64,000 bases of DNA, taken from positions 372,001 to 436,000 of the forward strand of contig CAVOFR010000007.1 of the NCBI GenBank assembly GCA_963695075.1, written 5' to 3'. The notes below the pieces were generated by a model that saw only the letters and a list, made by a program, of their open reading frames with translations, made no database searches and was not told where the DNA came from. The position numbers and the translations under genes are program-made. Within the stretch, counting starts at the first letter, position 1, and each line of letters begins with the position of its first letter. Origin of the DNA: CAWCAL01 sp963695075 (GTDB taxonomy: Bacteria; Actinomycetota; Acidimicrobiia; Acidimicrobiales; CAWCAL01). Below are positions 61,458-64,000 of this stretch, one piece after another.

Positions 61458-61556
61458 CCCGCCGGTGATCCCCAGCGCGGCGATGACAACGGTGCGGAGC
61501 CGTGTGTTGATGCTCGCGTCCTCCTCTCAGGCTCGCGAAAGCGCTCGCCACGCTCC

Positions 61557-61562
61557 TAGTAT
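61557..61562 (+). promoter_or_regulatory. Candidate -10 box, leaderless start of the 61570 gene
   Basis: TAGTAT ends seven bases before GTG 61570. No strong -35. Confidence 0.32.
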
Positions 61563-61569
61563 CGCCGTC

Positions 61570-61957
<388 letters not shown>

Positions 61958-61971
<14 letters not shown>

Positions 61972-62707
61972 GGCCGCGAGCCTGGTCGATTCGGTGTCGA
62001 CCTGGCGGCATCGAATCGAGGTGGCGCCCGGGGTGGTGACGCCCGGTACCGAGGACAACGAGGCCGAGCTGTCGCGGCTGGCGATTCCCGGTGATCTCGC
62101 CGACAAGAACGTGCTCGACGTCGGGTGTTCCGACGGATTCTATTCCTTCTTCTGTGAGCGGCAGGGCGCTCGGGTAACAGCGCTGGACGACGAGTCCTCG
62201 CTTCTCAGCCGGTCGGGAAACGGCTTTCGGGTGGCCAAGAGCCTTCTCGGCTCGGACGTGGACTACCGCATCGGTGACGTCGAACAGGTCGTTGCCGCCG
62301 AGTATCCGACGTTCGACTGCGTTCTCTTCATCAACGTCCTGTACCACCTCCCCGACCCACACCGGGCTCTGGCGGCGCTCGCCTCCGTCACCAGGCCCGG
62401 TGGCCTGCTCGTATTGAAGACCTACTACCGGACCGACGTGCGGGTGTGGGTGCGGCGACATTGTCTCGGCTTCGATCTGGATCGGCGACCGAAGTGGTGG
62501 TACTTCCCCGGTAGCGAGCTCGGCGGCGATCCCACCAACTGGTGGGCACCCAATCGCGCCGGGCTCCTCGCGATGTTGTCGGCCACCGGTTGGGCGGCCG
62601 AGCCGCATGTGATCCGACACGGCGATCGCCTGTACGTCCACGCCCGACGCGTCGCCGACCGGGCTCCTCGCTCCCCGGCTGGGGGCCGGCCGGACCCACG
62701 GGACTAG
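61958..62707 (+). CDS. SAM methyltransferase, CmoB/DUF1698-like
   Basis: A 249-residue class I methyltransferase. WRHRIEVAPGVVTPGTEDNE and LADKNVLDVGCSDGFYSFFC resemble tRNA (mo5U34) transferase CmoB and relatives (the family has W.H.I and TPG patterns). FDCVLFINVLYHLPDPHRAL is motif III-IV. The last 20 residues are low-complexity. The true substrate (tRNA or small molecule) is uncertain. ATG 61958 overlaps the end of the B12-binding gene by 14 bases. Confidence 0.76.
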
Positions 62708-62798
62708 GATCGGCCGGTCTCGGCCGACGGGCGCGAGGGTAACCAGCGATCGATGGAGCGCGGCCGGACGGGCCGGGCCGCACGGAGGCACATTCGGC

Positions 62799-63944
<1,146 letters not shown>

Positions 63945-63954
63945 GGAGCAGAAC

Positions 63955-64000
63955 GTGAGCATTTTCGTCGACGAGACCACCAGGGTCGTCTATCAGGGCC
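63955..64000 (+). CDS. sucD: Succinyl-CoA ligase, alpha subunit (partial, 5' end)
   Basis: Fifteen codons from GTG 63955: VSIFVDETTRVVYQG, matching the usual SucD start (SIFVDxxTxVxVQG). GAGGAGCAG lies just before it, ten bases after sucC. The rest is beyond the window. Confidence 0.9.
   Translation, partial: MSIFVDETTRVVYQG

Overview
The window is GC-rich, densely packed bacterial chromosome. Several features point to a high-GC actinobacterium: a zinc-ribbon S14, a short-LID adenylate kinase, a GuaB3 protein beside GuaA, an F420-type LLM flavin protein, PIG-V-like and GT-C mannosyltransferases, ATGA/GTGA stop-start overlaps, and several -10 boxes placed as for leaderless mRNAs. My best guess is the class Acidimicrobiia (marine Ilumatobacter-like lineages). 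That placement is an inference from gene style, not from a marker comparison. I saw no tRNA, rRNA, CRISPR array, insertion sequence or prophage.

Region 1 (1-21.9 kb) is the ribosomal superoperon. The end of fusA and tuf come first, then rpsJ, and then an interruption: a thiolase-like gene preceded by a decayed, internally deleted copy of itself. It continues rplC-rplD-rplW-rplB-rpsS-rplV-rpsC-rplP-rpmC-rpsQ-rplN-rplX-rplE-rpsN-rpsH-rplF-rplR-rpsE-rpmD-rplO-secY-adk, then infA-rpmJ-rpsM-rpsK-rpsD-rpoA-rplQ-truA, then rplM-rpsI-glmM. rpsS carries an apparent frameshift at an A-run, L22 and S3 have long acidic tails, infA seems to start at CTG, and map is absent from its usual place after adk.

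Region 2 (21.9-37.1 kb) makes envelope precursors and modified tRNA. It holds an oversized GlmS-like protein (about 1141 aa against about 610 usual), NAD(P)HX repair, alanine racemase, a homologue of tRNA-queuosine mannosyltransferase and a nucleoside hydrolase. A minus-strand ECF sigma factor follows, with a membrane partner carrying calcium-loop-like motifs. Then come a type-4 uracil-DNA glycosylase, the t6A set tsaE-tsaB-rimI-tsaD, and groES-groEL behind a CIRCE operator.

Region 3 (37.1-48.6 kb) has a small protein plus CoA-type NUDIX hydrolase, an aromatic-amino-acid-type decarboxylase, and a run of glycosyltransferases: GT2, a double GT4 fusion, another GT4, an unclassified glycan protein, a GT-C protein and a PIG-V-like protein. 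These probably build a cell-surface polysaccharide or glycoconjugate.

Region 4 (48.6-64 kb) has guaB3-guaA, a dispanin-like membrane protein, a secreted NlpC/P60 peptidase, an LLM flavin protein, a dienelactone-hydrolase-like protein and a group of small envelope proteins. It continues with UvrD/PcrA helicase, an acyl-CoA-synthetase-like enzyme, a stand-alone B12-binding protein, a CmoB-like methyltransferase and sucC, and ends in the first codons of sucD. Two intergenic hairpins (37140-37192 and 53468-53508) share a core and differ in their arms, which suggests a dispersed element family.
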